From the NCBI GenBank assembly GCA_945867815.1, contig CAMBIX010000001.1:310001-374000 (forward strand): a stretch of 64,000 nucleotides of DNA, in the 5' to 3' direction. Shown piece by piece: positions 47,446-56,587 of the stretch. Made by a program: the position numbers and the translations under genes. The notes under the pieces are model-generated. The model was not told the origin of the DNA. It did not search any database and saw nothing but the letters and a program-made list of their open reading frames with translations. The stretch is from an uncultured Veillonellaceae bacterium (GTDB lineage: Bacteria; Bacillota; Negativicutes; Veillonellales; Veillonellaceae). Numbering within the stretch: position 1 is the first letter of the stretch; each line of letters begins with the position of its first letter.

Positions 47446-47474
47446 ATTATATACAGACTTTTGTTTTCTGTCTA
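47446..47474 (-). promoter_or_regulatory. Predicted cdiB promoter
   Basis: Minus-strand -35 TAGACA (47469-47474) and -10 TATAAT (47446-47451) are separated by 17 bases, close to consensus. It would start transcription about 60 bases before the cdiB ATG and could drive the whole cdiBA-immunity locus. Confidence 0.7.
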
Positions 47475-47523
47475 GACTTTTACCAAATCAAATTATTCAA
47501 CACAACTTTCCAGTTAAATCGAT

Positions 47524-47555
47524 TTGTTAACTAAATATAATATTTCAGTTGACTA
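47524..47555 (+). promoter_or_regulatory. BirA operator overlapping the bioB promoter
   Basis: Half-sites TTGTTAAC (47524-47531) and GTTGACTA (47548-47555), 16 bases apart, fit the known BirA consensus TTGTTAAC-N14-16-GTTAACAA with two mismatches. The spacer contains TATAAT (47536-47541), so binding of biotin-loaded BirA would block the bioB -10 box. Confidence 0.8.
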
Positions 47556-47632
47556 ACTATTCCTATCCTGTCATAATGTTAACTATAAAAGCTCATTAAC
47601 TAATAACAATACTATTGACAGGAGTCTTTATC

Positions 47633-48643
47633 ATGAAAGTAACATCTATCGACAAATTAACACAAGACATACTCGCTGGCTATCGCATCAAACGTGGTGA
47701 TGACCTTTCCTATTTATTAACAGCACCTCTAGACCAATTACAAGAAGGCGCAGGCCGCCTACAGAAACACTTCTGCGGTAATCATATTGATTTCTGTACT
47801 ATTATTAATGGCCGCAGCGGTCGTTGTGGTGAAAACTGTAAATACTGTGCCCAAGCAGCCTGCCACCATACAGGTGTCGATGAATATCCTTTCTTACCTA
47901 AAGAAGAAATCATAAAGAACGCCAAAGCCAACCAAGAAGCTGGTGCCAATCGCTTTGCCATTGTCACCTCTGGCCGTGCCTTAACTGGCGAAGATTTTAA
48001 CAAGGCTATCGATACTTATAAGCAAATGAAAAAAGATTTAACCATCGATTTATGTGCCTCCCATGGCCTACTTAATCGAGACCAATTCAAGAGATTACGG
48101 GCTGCTGGCGTTACCAGTTACCATCATAATATTGAAACGTCACGCCGTTTTTTCCCTCAAATCTGTACCTCTCACACCTATGAAGACCGTATAAAAACCA
48201 TCAAAATCGCACAAGAAGAAGGGTTCTGTGTCTGCTCTGGTGGCATTATCGGCATGGGGGAAACTTGGGAAGACCGTATAGACATGGCTCTTTCCCTTGC
48301 CGAATTAGGTATTGAATCCATTCCAGTCAATGCATTAATGGCCATTCCTGGCACTGGTATGGAAGGACGGCCACAAATTCCTGCAGACGATGTGTTACGT
48401 ACTATTGCTATTTTCCGCTTCATTAACCCAGCAGCCAATATTCGCTTAGCCGCTGGCCGTAAAATTTTACCTAAAAACGGAGCTACGGCCCTAACAGCTG
48501 GTGCCTCTGCCTCCATTACAGGTAATATGTTAACTACCTCTGGCACCACTATTAAAGAAGATATGGTTATGCTTGAAGAACTAGGTCTTACCAATAAAGA
48601 CGAAGACTGCTTAGCTTCTACTGGTACTTGTGGTGCTAGATAA
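47633..48643 (+). CDS. bioB: Biotin synthase
   Basis: 336 residues. Radical-SAM enzyme inserting sulfur into dethiobiotin. GRCGENCKYCAQA carries the CxxxCxxC cluster ligands, then AIVTSGRAL, YHHNIETS, CSGGIIGMGE and NALMAIPGTGMEG. The start is the ATG at 47633, with AGGAG 8 bases upstream. It stands alone here: no other biotin gene is in the window. The upstream BirA-type operator indicates biotin repression. Confidence 0.96.
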   Translation: MKVTSIDKLTQDILAGYRIKRGDDLSYLLTAPLDQLQEGAGRLQKHFCGNHIDFCTIINGRSGRCGENCKYCAQAACHHTGVDEYPFLPKEEIIKNAKANQEAGANRFAIVTSGRALTGEDFNKAIDTYKQMKKDLTIDLCASHGLLNRDQFKRLRAAGVTSYHHNIETSRRFFPQICTSHTYEDRIKTIKIAQEEGFCVCSGGIIGMGETWEDRIDMALSLAELGIESIPVNALMAIPGTGMEGRPQIPADDVLRTIAIFRFINPAANIRLAAGRKILPKNGATALTAGASASITGNMLTTSGTTIKEDMVMLEELGLTNKDEDCLASTGTCGAR

Positions 48644-48655
48644 ATAAAAAACATC

Positions 48656-48695
48656 GTGCCAACCCTAGTGTTTTTTCTAACATAGTGATTGGCAC
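48656..48695 (+). terminator. Possible first terminator after bioB
   Basis: GTGCCAA (48656-48662) can pair with TTGGCAC (48689-48695) around a T-rich loop. It is weak on its own; the stronger hairpin follows at 48732. Confidence 0.4.
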
Positions 48696-48731
48696 TTCCC
48701 TTATTGTTTACTAAACAAGTCACTCCTATAT

Positions 48732-48795
48732 AAAAAATCATCTTCACCTAGGAAGGACAGCTTGGACAACTGCCATCTAGGGAAGATGATTTTTT
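48732..48795. terminator. Bidirectional terminator between bioB and cooS
   Basis: A 14-bp outer stem (48732-48745 with 48782-48795), A6 and T6 at its ends, and further partial pairing inside. It lies between convergent bioB and cooS and can end both. Confidence 0.85.
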
Positions 48796-48896
48796 ATATT
48801 TATAGCGTCTATAAGGTCATATTATATACAGTAACGTAACCAGCGAAAGTTAATCTATAAGAACTTCACTGATCACTTTTCTAAGATTAAGAAGGA

Positions 48897-51050
48897 TTAA
48901 TAAGCCCAACCTAAGGCTTTTCGTTTTTCATTAATATCATCAATAATCTTTTTAGCCACAATCTTCGGGTCAGGATCAACAAACATAACAGAACCTAACA
49001 AGTCTTGAGTACCTTCTTTAATGAACTTCATAACATTGTCAGACCCTTGAATGTTCATTTCAACACAGTGATAAGAGCTAATACCTAACAAGCGATGCGC
49101 CAAAGCTGCATCAACGCCCTTTTCATTAGCCCATTCTGGACTCGACATAGCAAATGGCATATCCGGCAAATCATGACCGCAAGCACCAGCAACAGCACCA
49201 AAGATAGCACTAGACCGCGCATTATCTATACATTCTCCAACATGCCATACAGGTGGCATATCATCATTACCTAAGAATTCTTTTAAACCAGGCCCACAAT
49301 GCTTATCTACTGCTTCTGTCGTACAATAGCCTAATTTCAATAACGGGAAGGACGCACACCCATTAGTTGTTACAATAATATCATTTTTTAATAGTTCATC
49401 AACAATATCTACCGTAGCTCGTTCGAAAACAACCTTCGGATTAGTACAACCAACCACATTAACAATACCACGAATTTTACCACTCTTTAAAGCATCAGCA
49501 ATAGGCTGGGCAGATCCATAGTGTTCCTGCAAATATTGAATGGAGAAACCGACTTCAGCTGTACATTCATAAGGCGGAATAAAAACTGGCAAATCCTTAC
49601 GTGCTGCATGCGTTTCAATAGCTCGCTCTACAATTTTACGAGCAATCTTCTTAGTCTCTCCAATATTGGAATGATGATGGTCATAGCCATAGTGTTCAGC
49701 TCCTGGCAAACGACAAGAGTCACTCGTCGTAACAACCGTTACCTGATTACACCGGGCTACATCCATAATAGCAGGATATACATCTTGTACATCGGCCATC
49801 CACAAGTCAAGTGCACCAGTAGCCAAGACTAGTTCAGCACCAATCGCATTACTTAGTGGGATAACCCCTTCATAGCGATACATTTGAGCCAGTCCTGAAC
49901 AGCAAATACCATAAAACTGAATGCCTTTAGCACCAGCAGCTTTAGCCTTTTCCTGCATTTCTGGTGTGCACGCCATTTCAATAACAGCTGTAACGATGGT
50001 TGGCAAATGGCCATGAACGGCAATGTTAACATAGTCTTTCTTCAAGGCACCTACATTAACTTTGGATGTACGACGTGTACCTCGTCCAAACAAGGCATCT
50101 GTTGCAATATTAACAGCGACAACCCCTGTAAAAGTAAAAGCCAGACCACAGCGTAAAAACTGTTTCATATTACTCATCCAGTCACCATCAGTTCCCACAC
50201 AGGTTCGATGATAGGCATCAAAGACTTCATTATAGGCACTAATTGGTAAAATATCTAAATCCGCCCATACCTTGCGACGTTCTTCTGGAGCTAAGTACTT
50301 AATAGCCTTATACTCTTCTGGCATAGCCCGCGATAAATCATCTAATAAGACGTCAGCCACTTCTTCAGCTAATTGGTTAATAGTCTTTCCTTCCTGTGGA
50401 ATTTCAAAAGCTGCTGCGGTCTGCCGAATACATTCTTCCCCTAAGATTGGCTGATCCAATTTACCTTGAGCTGCATATTTTAAGGATAAAAGAACTTCCC
50501 GTGCATGAGCTCCATGCTGTGCTACACCACCAGCTGCCTGTCGCACTAAATTACGAGCGACAATTAAATCTGCATCAGCTCCACAAATACCACGTGGACT
50601 CTTAGGCGTTACCTTACAAGGCCCCATATTACAAATACGGCAGCATACACCGCCTAGACCAAAGGTGCACTGTGGCTGTTGGGCATCGAAACGATCAAAT
50701 ACATTATCACAACCGATTTGTTCCATCCGTAAAATCAAATCACGCACAGCTGGATCTGGTGTTTCTTCTAAAACTCGCTGCTTAGACGGAAAGGTCTTAC
50801 GATATTCAGCAACCGCCTTCATATAGTCATTTACTCCAGGATGACCATGAGTATAGCGAGGGTCATGTACATGGCCTGACCACTTATCATGGCTGGCAGC
50901 TAATTCTGTATCGGGTGCAGATAAGACCGGTTGGTCTGCCTTGTCACCTCGTTCAAAATAAATCGTATGATCATCATGCTCATGTGTGTGTATATGCGTA
51001 TGCTCATGATTCTGTTCATGCGTATGGTTGTGTTCGTGTTCTTTACTCAT
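48897..51050 (-). CDS. cooS: Anaerobic Ni-dependent carbon monoxide dehydrogenase with His-rich leader
   Basis: 717 residues. Interconverts CO and CO2 at a Ni-Fe-S C-cluster. FGLGGVCCRICNMGPCKV holds the B/D-cluster cysteines; C-cluster ligands are in HGHLPT, YGICCSG, VVGCTNPK, NGCASFP and HVGECIDNAR. The first 28 residues are a His/Glu run (about ten His), followed by more His near 53-70, not part of the normal enzyme; it resembles nickel-binding tails of HypB or CooJ. No acetyl-CoA synthase or CooC gene is nearby, so it stands alone. AGAGGA precedes the ATG; terminators lie on both sides. Confidence 0.95.
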   Translation of the reverse strand: MSKEHEHNHTHEQNHEHTHIHTHEHDDHTIYFERGDKADQPVLSAPDTELAASHDKWSGHVHDPRYTHGHPGVNDYMKAVAEYRKTFPSKQRVLEETPDPAVRDLILRMEQIGCDNVFDRFDAQQPQCTFGLGGVCCRICNMGPCKVTPKSPRGICGADADLIVARNLVRQAAGGVAQHGAHAREVLLSLKYAAQGKLDQPILGEECIRQTAAAFEIPQEGKTINQLAEEVADVLLDDLSRAMPEEYKAIKYLAPEERRKVWADLDILPISAYNEVFDAYHRTCVGTDGDWMSNMKQFLRCGLAFTFTGVVAVNIATDALFGRGTRRTSKVNVGALKKDYVNIAVHGHLPTIVTAVIEMACTPEMQEKAKAAGAKGIQFYGICCSGLAQMYRYEGVIPLSNAIGAELVLATGALDLWMADVQDVYPAIMDVARCNQVTVVTTSDSCRLPGAEHYGYDHHHSNIGETKKIARKIVERAIETHAARKDLPVFIPPYECTAEVGFSIQYLQEHYGSAQPIADALKSGKIRGIVNVVGCTNPKVVFERATVDIVDELLKNDIIVTTNGCASFPLLKLGYCTTEAVDKHCGPGLKEFLGNDDMPPVWHVGECIDNARSSAIFGAVAGACGHDLPDMPFAMSSPEWANEKGVDAALAHRLLGISSYHCVEMNIQGSDNVMKFIKEGTQDLLGSVMFVDPDPKIVAKKIIDDINEKRKALGWAY

Positions 51051-51114
51051 AGGTATGTCCTCTCTCTCGTACTTACGAAAATAGATAGATAATTTTAATT
51101 CCTATCTTTCTAGT

Positions 51115-51142
51115 ATTATATCATAAGAATCTATAAAGCAAG
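51115..51142 (-). promoter_or_regulatory. Predicted cooS promoter
   Basis: An extended -10, TGATATAAT, with TATAAT at 51115-51120, and a poor -35 (TTGCTT at a 15-base spacing). Weak -35 with a strong extended -10 suggests activator dependence. Confidence 0.5.
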
Positions 51143-51179
51143 TGCTTTAATCCACAAGTTAGCTAAATATCTTCCTACT

Positions 51180-51193
51180 TGTAGTATACTACA
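51180..51193. promoter_or_regulatory. Perfect 14-bp palindrome upstream of the cooS promoter
   Basis: TGTAGTATACTACA reads the same on both strands. It lies about 40 bases upstream of the predicted -35 and about 130 bases before the cooS start, a suitable place for an activator dimer. No regulator gene is adjacent. Confidence 0.45.
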
Positions 51194-51246
51194 CTAGCCC
51201 TCATGAATAGCTATCCCCCTTCACACAATATACAAGCTATAATAGC

Positions 51247-51293
51247 AAAAACGGATTGCCCCCTATTTACATAAGAAGAGATAATCCGCTTTT
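51247..51293 (-). terminator. Terminator of glyQS
   Basis: A stem of 10-11 bp with one mismatch (51247-51257 with 51283-51293) and a T5 run on the minus strand, about 45 bases after the glyS stop. Confidence 0.7.
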
Positions 51294-51338
51294 CTTGTAA
51301 AGGCTAAAGCACCTTCGCCTTAAGCAATTACGTTTATT

Positions 51339-53390
51339 CTATTTTAGTACATTTACCGATCCAATGCGTCCCATAGCATTATAAGCTAAGCGGACCAGCT
51401 GTAAGCGATTATTTTTAACCGCTTGGTCCTTATCCATAACCATAACGTCTTCAAAGAACTGATTAATCGTATCAACTAAAGTCCCTGGTAAAGCAACAAC
51501 AGTCGCATAGTCACCCTTATCCATAGCTTCTTGGCTCTTCGCATCTACATCGGCCGCCTTAGCAAATAAAGCTTTTTCAGCATCCATACCTAACAAAGAT
51601 TCATCAACCCCTGTATAAGCCACATCCTTAACTAGGTTATACATGCGGGTATAGGCCTGTACTAAGGATTCGTCTATGTATATAGCATTATCCAATAAAG
51701 CCTTAGCCAACATATCAGCTTCAACGATAGTAACCGACTTATTCGATAAAACTAATTCAATCACTTCATGTGGGTAGTCTTTATCAGAGAAGATATTCTT
51801 TAAGCGAAGTAAGAAGAAATTATGTACCTGATCTAACAACTCATCTTGCTTATCGGCTGGCACCTGTAGAAGTTCCATAGCCTTTTTCCAAATCGGCACA
51901 AGGCTAACATTCCAGCCTGTTGTTAATAAGATATTTAACACACCAATCGTCTGCCGACGTAAAGCATATGGATCTTGTGAACCAGTTGGAATCAAGCCGC
52001 GACTAAAGGTAGCTACGATATTATCAATCTTATCCGCCATACTCAACACCTTACCAGCCCTAGTCTGTGGCAAGATATCCCCAGCAAAACGTGGTAAATA
52101 TTGTTCAAAAATGGCTTCTGCTACTTCCTTGCTTTCTCCGTCAAGCAGAGCATATTCCTTACCCATAACGCCTTGCAATTCAGTAAATTCCGTAACCATA
52201 CCCGTTGTTAAGTCTGTCTTACATAAGAAAGCACTACGTTCTAAGGCAACCAATTCATCTTCAGATAGGTCACAAGCCTCTCCTAAAGCACGGCTCAAAA
52301 CAGTTAAGCGTTCTGACTTATCTGCTAAATTACCTAAACCTTCCTGGAAAACAATCTTAGTCAAACCTTCATATCGATCAGCTAGAGATTTCTTACGATC
52401 TTCCTTGAAGAAAAATTCTGCATCATCAAGGCGTGCCCGCAAAACTCGTTCATTACCAGCCTGTACAGTTGCCAAGGAATGGTCATTGCCATTACGAACC
52501 GTTAAAAACATAGGCAACAACTTACCTTCTTTATCTCGCAATGGAAAATACCGTTGATGGTCTTTCATAGGTGTAATAATAGCTGCTTCTGGCAAATCCA
52601 AATAATGCGTATCAAAACTACCACATAAAGCTGTTGGATATTCAACTAGGTAGACAATCTCTTCTAACAAATCATCATCCCATACAATCGTCGCTTGTTT
52701 CTGACTAGCCAAAGCTTCTAGTTGGTCCTTAATCATCTGTCGACGCACATCCTGGTCAACAATAATATAATTATCTTTTAAGGCATCCACATACTTAGCT
52801 GGTTCTTCAATAGTAATCATCCGTGCGCCCAAGAAGCGATGGCCACGACTTACATTACCACTAGTTACACCAGCAAAAGTAACTGGCACAACGTCCTTCC
52901 CATATAAAGCCACCAACCAACGAACGGGACGAACAAAACGTTCATCTAAATCAGCCCAATGCATAGACTTAGGGAAACTTAATTTATGAATAATCTGAGG
53001 AAAAACATCAGCCAAAATCTTAGTCGCTGGTTCGCCAGCAGATACTGTTTCTGCATAAATATAGCCATCTTCAACAACTAAATCTTTTGGATCAATCCCT
53101 TTTCCACGAGCAAAACCAATAGCGGCCTTCGTTGGATTACCATCGGCATCAAAGCCAATCTTAGCGGATGGTCCTTTATGGCGTTCTGACATATCAGCTG
53201 ACGATTCTTCCACGTCAGAAATTAATAAAGCCAACCGACGAGGGGTGCCTAATGTCTGCACCTGCCCAAAAGCTAGGCGCCGTTCTGTAAGTAGGCTTTG
53301 CCCTAGCTCTTTTAACTGACTAAGAACGGATGGCATAAAACCTGCTGGAATTTCTTCAGTACCAATTTCAAACAATACATCCTTAGCCAT
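51339..53390 (-). CDS. glyS: Glycyl-tRNA synthetase beta subunit
   Basis: 683 residues. MAKDVLFEIGTEEIPAGFMPSVL is the classic beta-subunit start; RHKGPSAKIGFDADGNPTKAAIGFARG and EYPTALCGSFD follow. The C-terminal part holds HD-like and anticodon-recognition domains (DKIDNIVATF, SQDPYALRR). It works with GlyQ as a tetramer. It lies one base after glyQ, under the same T-box. Confidence 0.97.
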   Translation of the reverse strand: MAKDVLFEIGTEEIPAGFMPSVLSQLKELGQSLLTERRLAFGQVQTLGTPRRLALLISDVEESSADMSERHKGPSAKIGFDADGNPTKAAIGFARGKGIDPKDLVVEDGYIYAETVSAGEPATKILADVFPQIIHKLSFPKSMHWADLDERFVRPVRWLVALYGKDVVPVTFAGVTSGNVSRGHRFLGARMITIEEPAKYVDALKDNYIIVDQDVRRQMIKDQLEALASQKQATIVWDDDLLEEIVYLVEYPTALCGSFDTHYLDLPEAAIITPMKDHQRYFPLRDKEGKLLPMFLTVRNGNDHSLATVQAGNERVLRARLDDAEFFFKEDRKKSLADRYEGLTKIVFQEGLGNLADKSERLTVLSRALGEACDLSEDELVALERSAFLCKTDLTTGMVTEFTELQGVMGKEYALLDGESKEVAEAIFEQYLPRFAGDILPQTRAGKVLSMADKIDNIVATFSRGLIPTGSQDPYALRRQTIGVLNILLTTGWNVSLVPIWKKAMELLQVPADKQDELLDQVHNFFLLRLKNIFSDKDYPHEVIELVLSNKSVTIVEADMLAKALLDNAIYIDESLVQAYTRMYNLVKDVAYTGVDESLLGMDAEKALFAKAADVDAKSQEAMDKGDYATVVALPGTLVDTINQFFEDVMVMDKDQAVKNNRLQLVRLAYNAMGRIGSVNVLK

Positions 53391-53391
53391 A

Positions 53392-54267
53392 TTATTTATC
53401 TCCTTTCAATAATGGATAGCCTAACTCTTCACGTTGTTTTAAATAAGAATGTGCACAAATACGAGCCAAATTACGAACACGACCAATAAAAGCCGTTCGT
53501 TCACTAATACTAATAGCCCCACGAGAATCTAATAAATTAAAAGTATGAGAACATTTTAAGACATAGTCATAAGCTGGCAAGACATAACCTTCGTTACAAA
53601 TACGAATGGCTTCTTTTTCATACATGTCAAATAATTTGAAAAGCATGTCTGTATCGGCTAATTCAAAATTATAAGTCGACTGTTCTACTTCATTAGCATG
53701 CCAAATATCACCATAAGTTACCTTGTCATTCCATTTAAGGTCATATACATTTTCTACACCTTGAATATACATAGCCAAGCGTTCCAGACCGTACGTAATT
53801 TCAACAGATACAGGTTTGACGTCAACACTGCCTACCTGCTGGAAATAAGTAAACTGAGTGACTTCCATACCATCTAACCAAACTTCCCAACCAAGACCCC
53901 ACGCACCAAGTGTGGGTGATTCCCAGTTATCTTCAACAAAACGAATATCATGGTCTTCGGCATGAATGCCCAACGTTGCCAAACTCTGTAAATATAATTC
54001 CTGAATGTTATCTGGTGATGGTTTAACAATAACCTGAAATTGATGGTGCTGAAATAAACGATTAGGGTTTTCCCCATAACGACCATCGGCTGGACGACGG
54101 GACGGTTCTACATAACATACAGCCCATGGTTCTGGTCCTAGCACCCGAAGGAAGGTAGCTGGATTCATTGTGCCAGCCCCTTTTTCTACATCATAAGGTT
54201 CTTGCAAGAGACATCCTTGCTTAGCCCAGAATTTTTGTAGATTTAATATAATCTCTTGGAACGTCAT
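53392..54267 (-). CDS. glyQ: Glycyl-tRNA synthetase alpha subunit
   Basis: 291 residues, the catalytic subunit. [47 protein letters not shown] is characteristic, as are [19 protein letters not shown] and [19 protein letters not shown]. Charges tRNA-Gly in complex with GlyS. GGAGG lies upstream of the ATG, just after the T-box terminator. First gene of the glyQS operon. Confidence 0.97.
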   Translation of the reverse strand: MTFQEIILNLQKFWAKQGCLLQEPYDVEKGAGTMNPATFLRVLGPEPWAVCYVEPSRRPADGRYGENPNRLFQHHQFQVIVKPSPDNIQELYLQSLATLGIHAEDHDIRFVEDNWESPTLGAWGLGWEVWLDGMEVTQFTYFQQVGSVDVKPVSVEITYGLERLAMYIQGVENVYDLKWNDKVTYGDIWHANEVEQSTYNFELADTDMLFKLFDMYEKEAIRICNEGYVLPAYDYVLKCSHTFNLLDSRGAISISERTAFIGRVRNLARICAHSYLKQREELGYPLLKGDK

Positions 54268-54299
54268 TGATTAAACCTCCATATAGTAAAAATAAAAAA

Positions 54300-54513
54300 G
54301 CCCCTGTAACAATAAAGTTACAGGGGCGAGTCATCTACTAACCCGCGGTTCCACCCTTATTGGCATAGCCCGCTTTCATGTATTTGTCTGGAACCTTTAC
54401 TAACTGCTAAGCAGTGTTCCTGTTCCTGCTCCGTAGTGCCTTCAACTCTTGTGAGCTCCCACCAAACCTCACTCGCTGGACATAGTCTACTTGTCTACCT
54501 CATCACTAGCCTT
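54300..54513 (-). ncRNA. Glycine T-box riboswitch controlling glyQS
   Basis: On the minus strand the leader contains the T-box core AGGGTGGAACCGCGGGT (complement of 54341-54357) and a terminator stem with 11-bp arms (54300-54310 and 54317-54327) followed by six T. Upstream is a stem I region with GATGAGG and AGTAGA elements, and a GAAGGCAC segment whose GGC is a plausible glycine specifier codon. Uncharged tRNA-Gly would favour antitermination. The fold was read by eye, so stem I boundaries are approximate. Confidence 0.92.
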
Positions 54514-54542
54514 ATCATAGCAAGCAGAATAGGTTATGTCAA
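54514..54542 (-). promoter_or_regulatory. glyQS promoter
   Basis: A perfect -35 TTGACA (54537-54542), 17-base spacer and -10 TATGAT (54514-54519) on the minus strand, just upstream of the T-box. It begins only about 8 bases beyond the recO stop. Confidence 0.85.
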
Positions 54543-54550
54543 CTAAGACT

Positions 54551-55285
54551 TTAGTCCCACAGCCCTATACCCATACTCTTCAAAAACCGCAAACTCTCTA
54601 AGGGTCGCTCTGCCACAGTATCTACATAAGCAAACAAAAGCTTTTCCAAAAGCTCCCACTGACTCTTACCAATAGCAAGCTGGCTGCCCTCTCTCCAATC
54701 ATAGGTGAGGACGAATCCTAAAGCCTGTTTTAATTCAGTAGCAATCGACAAAAAGCTAATACGCCCTACTTCGTCCCAAAAAGCATCGGTCCCCTTACCT
54801 AGCCGATAATCCACAGGGCTAGGCATAAAACCAGCCAAACTGACTAATTGCCAGCCTAAAATAATCGTAGCTAGAGGAATAGATTTTCTCTGTATTTGCC
54901 TAGCATAGAGCAAAATCTTTTCATATAAGCTTCTATCCGCATTAGTATGGTAGAAAAAAGTCATTACCAACTCACCAGCTAAGGCTGTATAACAAATATT
55001 CTGTAAATTACCCTCTAAGGATTTTACAAGAGTCTGTCCAGAAATCTGTTGTAAATTATATAAGTCGTCATCAGCTGGCTGCACGGTAATAACCACTTGA
55101 CTAAAAGGCTGCAAATACCCAGCAGCCTTCAAAGAATGCAAGCGCCTATGAGGCACAGAACAAGTAATAATACCAAGACTGGGTGTAATAAACGAATAGA
55201 TAGTATAATTCTTGCGTTTTTTATGCCATAAAACAACAGCTGGCTGATTTTGTCCAGGTCCTCTTCTATTCGCCGTTTGACTCAT
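54551..55285 (-). CDS. recO: DNA repair protein RecO
   Basis: 244 residues. Helps load RecA at gaps with RecF/RecR. The N-terminal OB-like region includes KRKNYTIYSFITPSLGIITC and the later helical part follows YNLQQISGQTLVKSLEGNLQNICYTALAGEL; overall divergent, and the zinc-finger cysteines of some RecO proteins are missing. I use the ATG at 55285, preceded by GGAAGAGG; a frame from 55378 would overlap the upstream gene by over 110 bases. It overlaps that gene by 20 bases. The era-recO neighbourhood supports the call. Confidence 0.85.
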   Translation of the reverse strand: MSQTANRRGPGQNQPAVVLWHKKRKNYTIYSFITPSLGIITCSVPHRRLHSLKAAGYLQPFSQVVITVQPADDDLYNLQQISGQTLVKSLEGNLQNICYTALAGELVMTFFYHTNADRSLYEKILLYARQIQRKSIPLATIILGWQLVSLAGFMPSPVDYRLGKGTDAFWDEVGRISFLSIATELKQALGFVLTYDWREGSQLAIGKSQWELLEKLLFAYVDTVAERPLESLRFLKSMGIGLWD

Positions 55286-56585
55286 TGGCCTCTTCCTTAG
55301 GCAAAGGTTTCGCCCGCAAGCGACTGATACGATAGCCTTGTACCTCCATAACTTCAAATTGATAGCCATGCGTATCAACCGTATCTCCGACTAGTGGCGT
55401 CCGTTCCAAAAGCCCAAATATATAACCACCAATTGTATCTTCATCGGCATCTTCCATATTAATGTGCATAGCATCTTCTACATCATCAATAAGGACTTTA
55501 CCATCAAATTCAAAGGTCCCATTCGGATAAGTTATAATCGGTAGACTCGGGCTTTCATGTTCATCTTGAATATCCCCTACCAATTCTTCCACTATATCTT
55601 CTAGGCAAACGAGGCCAACCATCCCCCCATATTCATCAACAACAATAGCCTGATAAATACGACGAGACCGCATATACTGCAAAAGGACTGACAACTTCAT
55701 AACTTCTGGCACAGTCAAAATATTACGGCGAATCAAACGCAAGGATTTACGTGCCTTATCTTCTTCTTCCATTAAGTCTTTAATATGGACTAAACCAATA
55801 ATATGATCTTTATCTTCCACACATAGAGGATAGCGGGTATGACTCGTCGCCCGCACCGTCTTCATACTTTCATCATAAGAATCTTCCACATAAAGGCATT
55901 TTACATCTTGACGAGGTATCATGACTTCTTTAGCCATACGTTCCACAAAATCAAAGACGTTATCAATGAGTTCCCCTTCTACATGGGTTAACACCCCCTC
56001 TGAATGACTACGATTAACCATCATCCGAATTTCTTCCTCTGAATGAACTAAATCGACTTCTGTACGATAAGGCGCTCCTGTAGACCGTAAAAGCCAATTA
56101 CCAATGCCATTAGCTAACCATATAAAAGGTGCTACTAGCTTATGGATTCCTATAATACAAGTAGTTGACAACACAATATAGCGTAAAGGGAAAGATAAAC
56201 CCAAGGCCTTAGGAATAATTTCACCAAAAATTAAAACCAAAAGGCTAACCACTAGCAAAACAACAAAGTCAATCACCCAAGGTTCCCATGTGTGAATCCA
56301 TATAAAAGGATGGGTTAACGCTAAAGCATGTACCAAAAAAGAGCCTGTATAAGCCAAAACCAAGGTCAAGAAAATAATCAAAAATTGAGCCGTATTAATA
56401 AAGATCCCAGGCTTTTTATAAAGTTTACTTAACTGTACCTTCTTTTTCTCACTTAAGGCATCCATTTCTTCTATATGTTCGGCTCTAAGACGAGCAAAGG
56501 AAAACTTGCCTAGTACCAATAAATTAATACAAAAAATACAAACAATAAGAATTCCCGCTAAGATGAGACCATCCATAAATGGCAT
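55266..56585 (-). CDS. CNNM/CorC-type transporter-like protein with CBS domains
   Basis: 439 residues. An N-terminal DUF21 membrane domain (three to four helices, residues 5-160) precedes two CBS domains (about 215-335; MIPRQDVKCLYVED, RYPLCVEDKDHIIGLVHIKDL, VDEYGGMVGLVCLEDIVEELVGDIQDE) and a C-terminal transporter-associated domain (365-430). Often annotated hemolysin; better evidence for the family points to Mg2+ export or homeostasis. It lies between era and recO, 2 bases after era and overlapping recO. Confidence 0.9.
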   Translation of the reverse strand: MPFMDGLILAGILIVCIFCINLLVLGKFSFARLRAEHIEEMDALSEKKKVQLSKLYKKPGIFINTAQFLIIFLTLVLAYTGSFLVHALALTHPFIWIHTWEPWVIDFVVLLVVSLLVLIFGEIIPKALGLSFPLRYIVLSTTCIIGIHKLVAPFIWLANGIGNWLLRSTGAPYRTEVDLVHSEEEIRMMVNRSHSEGVLTHVEGELIDNVFDFVERMAKEVMIPRQDVKCLYVEDSYDESMKTVRATSHTRYPLCVEDKDHIIGLVHIKDLMEEEDKARKSLRLIRRNILTVPEVMKLSVLLQYMRSRRIYQAIVVDEYGGMVGLVCLEDIVEELVGDIQDEHESPSLPIITYPNGTFEFDGKVLIDDVEDAMHINMEDADEDTIGGYIFGLLERTPLVGDTVDTHGYQFEVMEVQGYRISRLRAKPLPKEEANESNGE

Positions 56586-56587
56586 AC

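Noticed and set aside
47576-47606. Second possible BirA site (GTTAAC and ATTAAC half-sites) downstream of the first
   Set aside because: The half-sites are about 12 bases apart and the second lacks the conserved G, outside the known spacing; kept only as a curiosity.
48178-48747. 189-residue minus-strand frame antisense to bioB
   Set aside because: Overlaps bioB and runs through the terminator region; no homology recognised.
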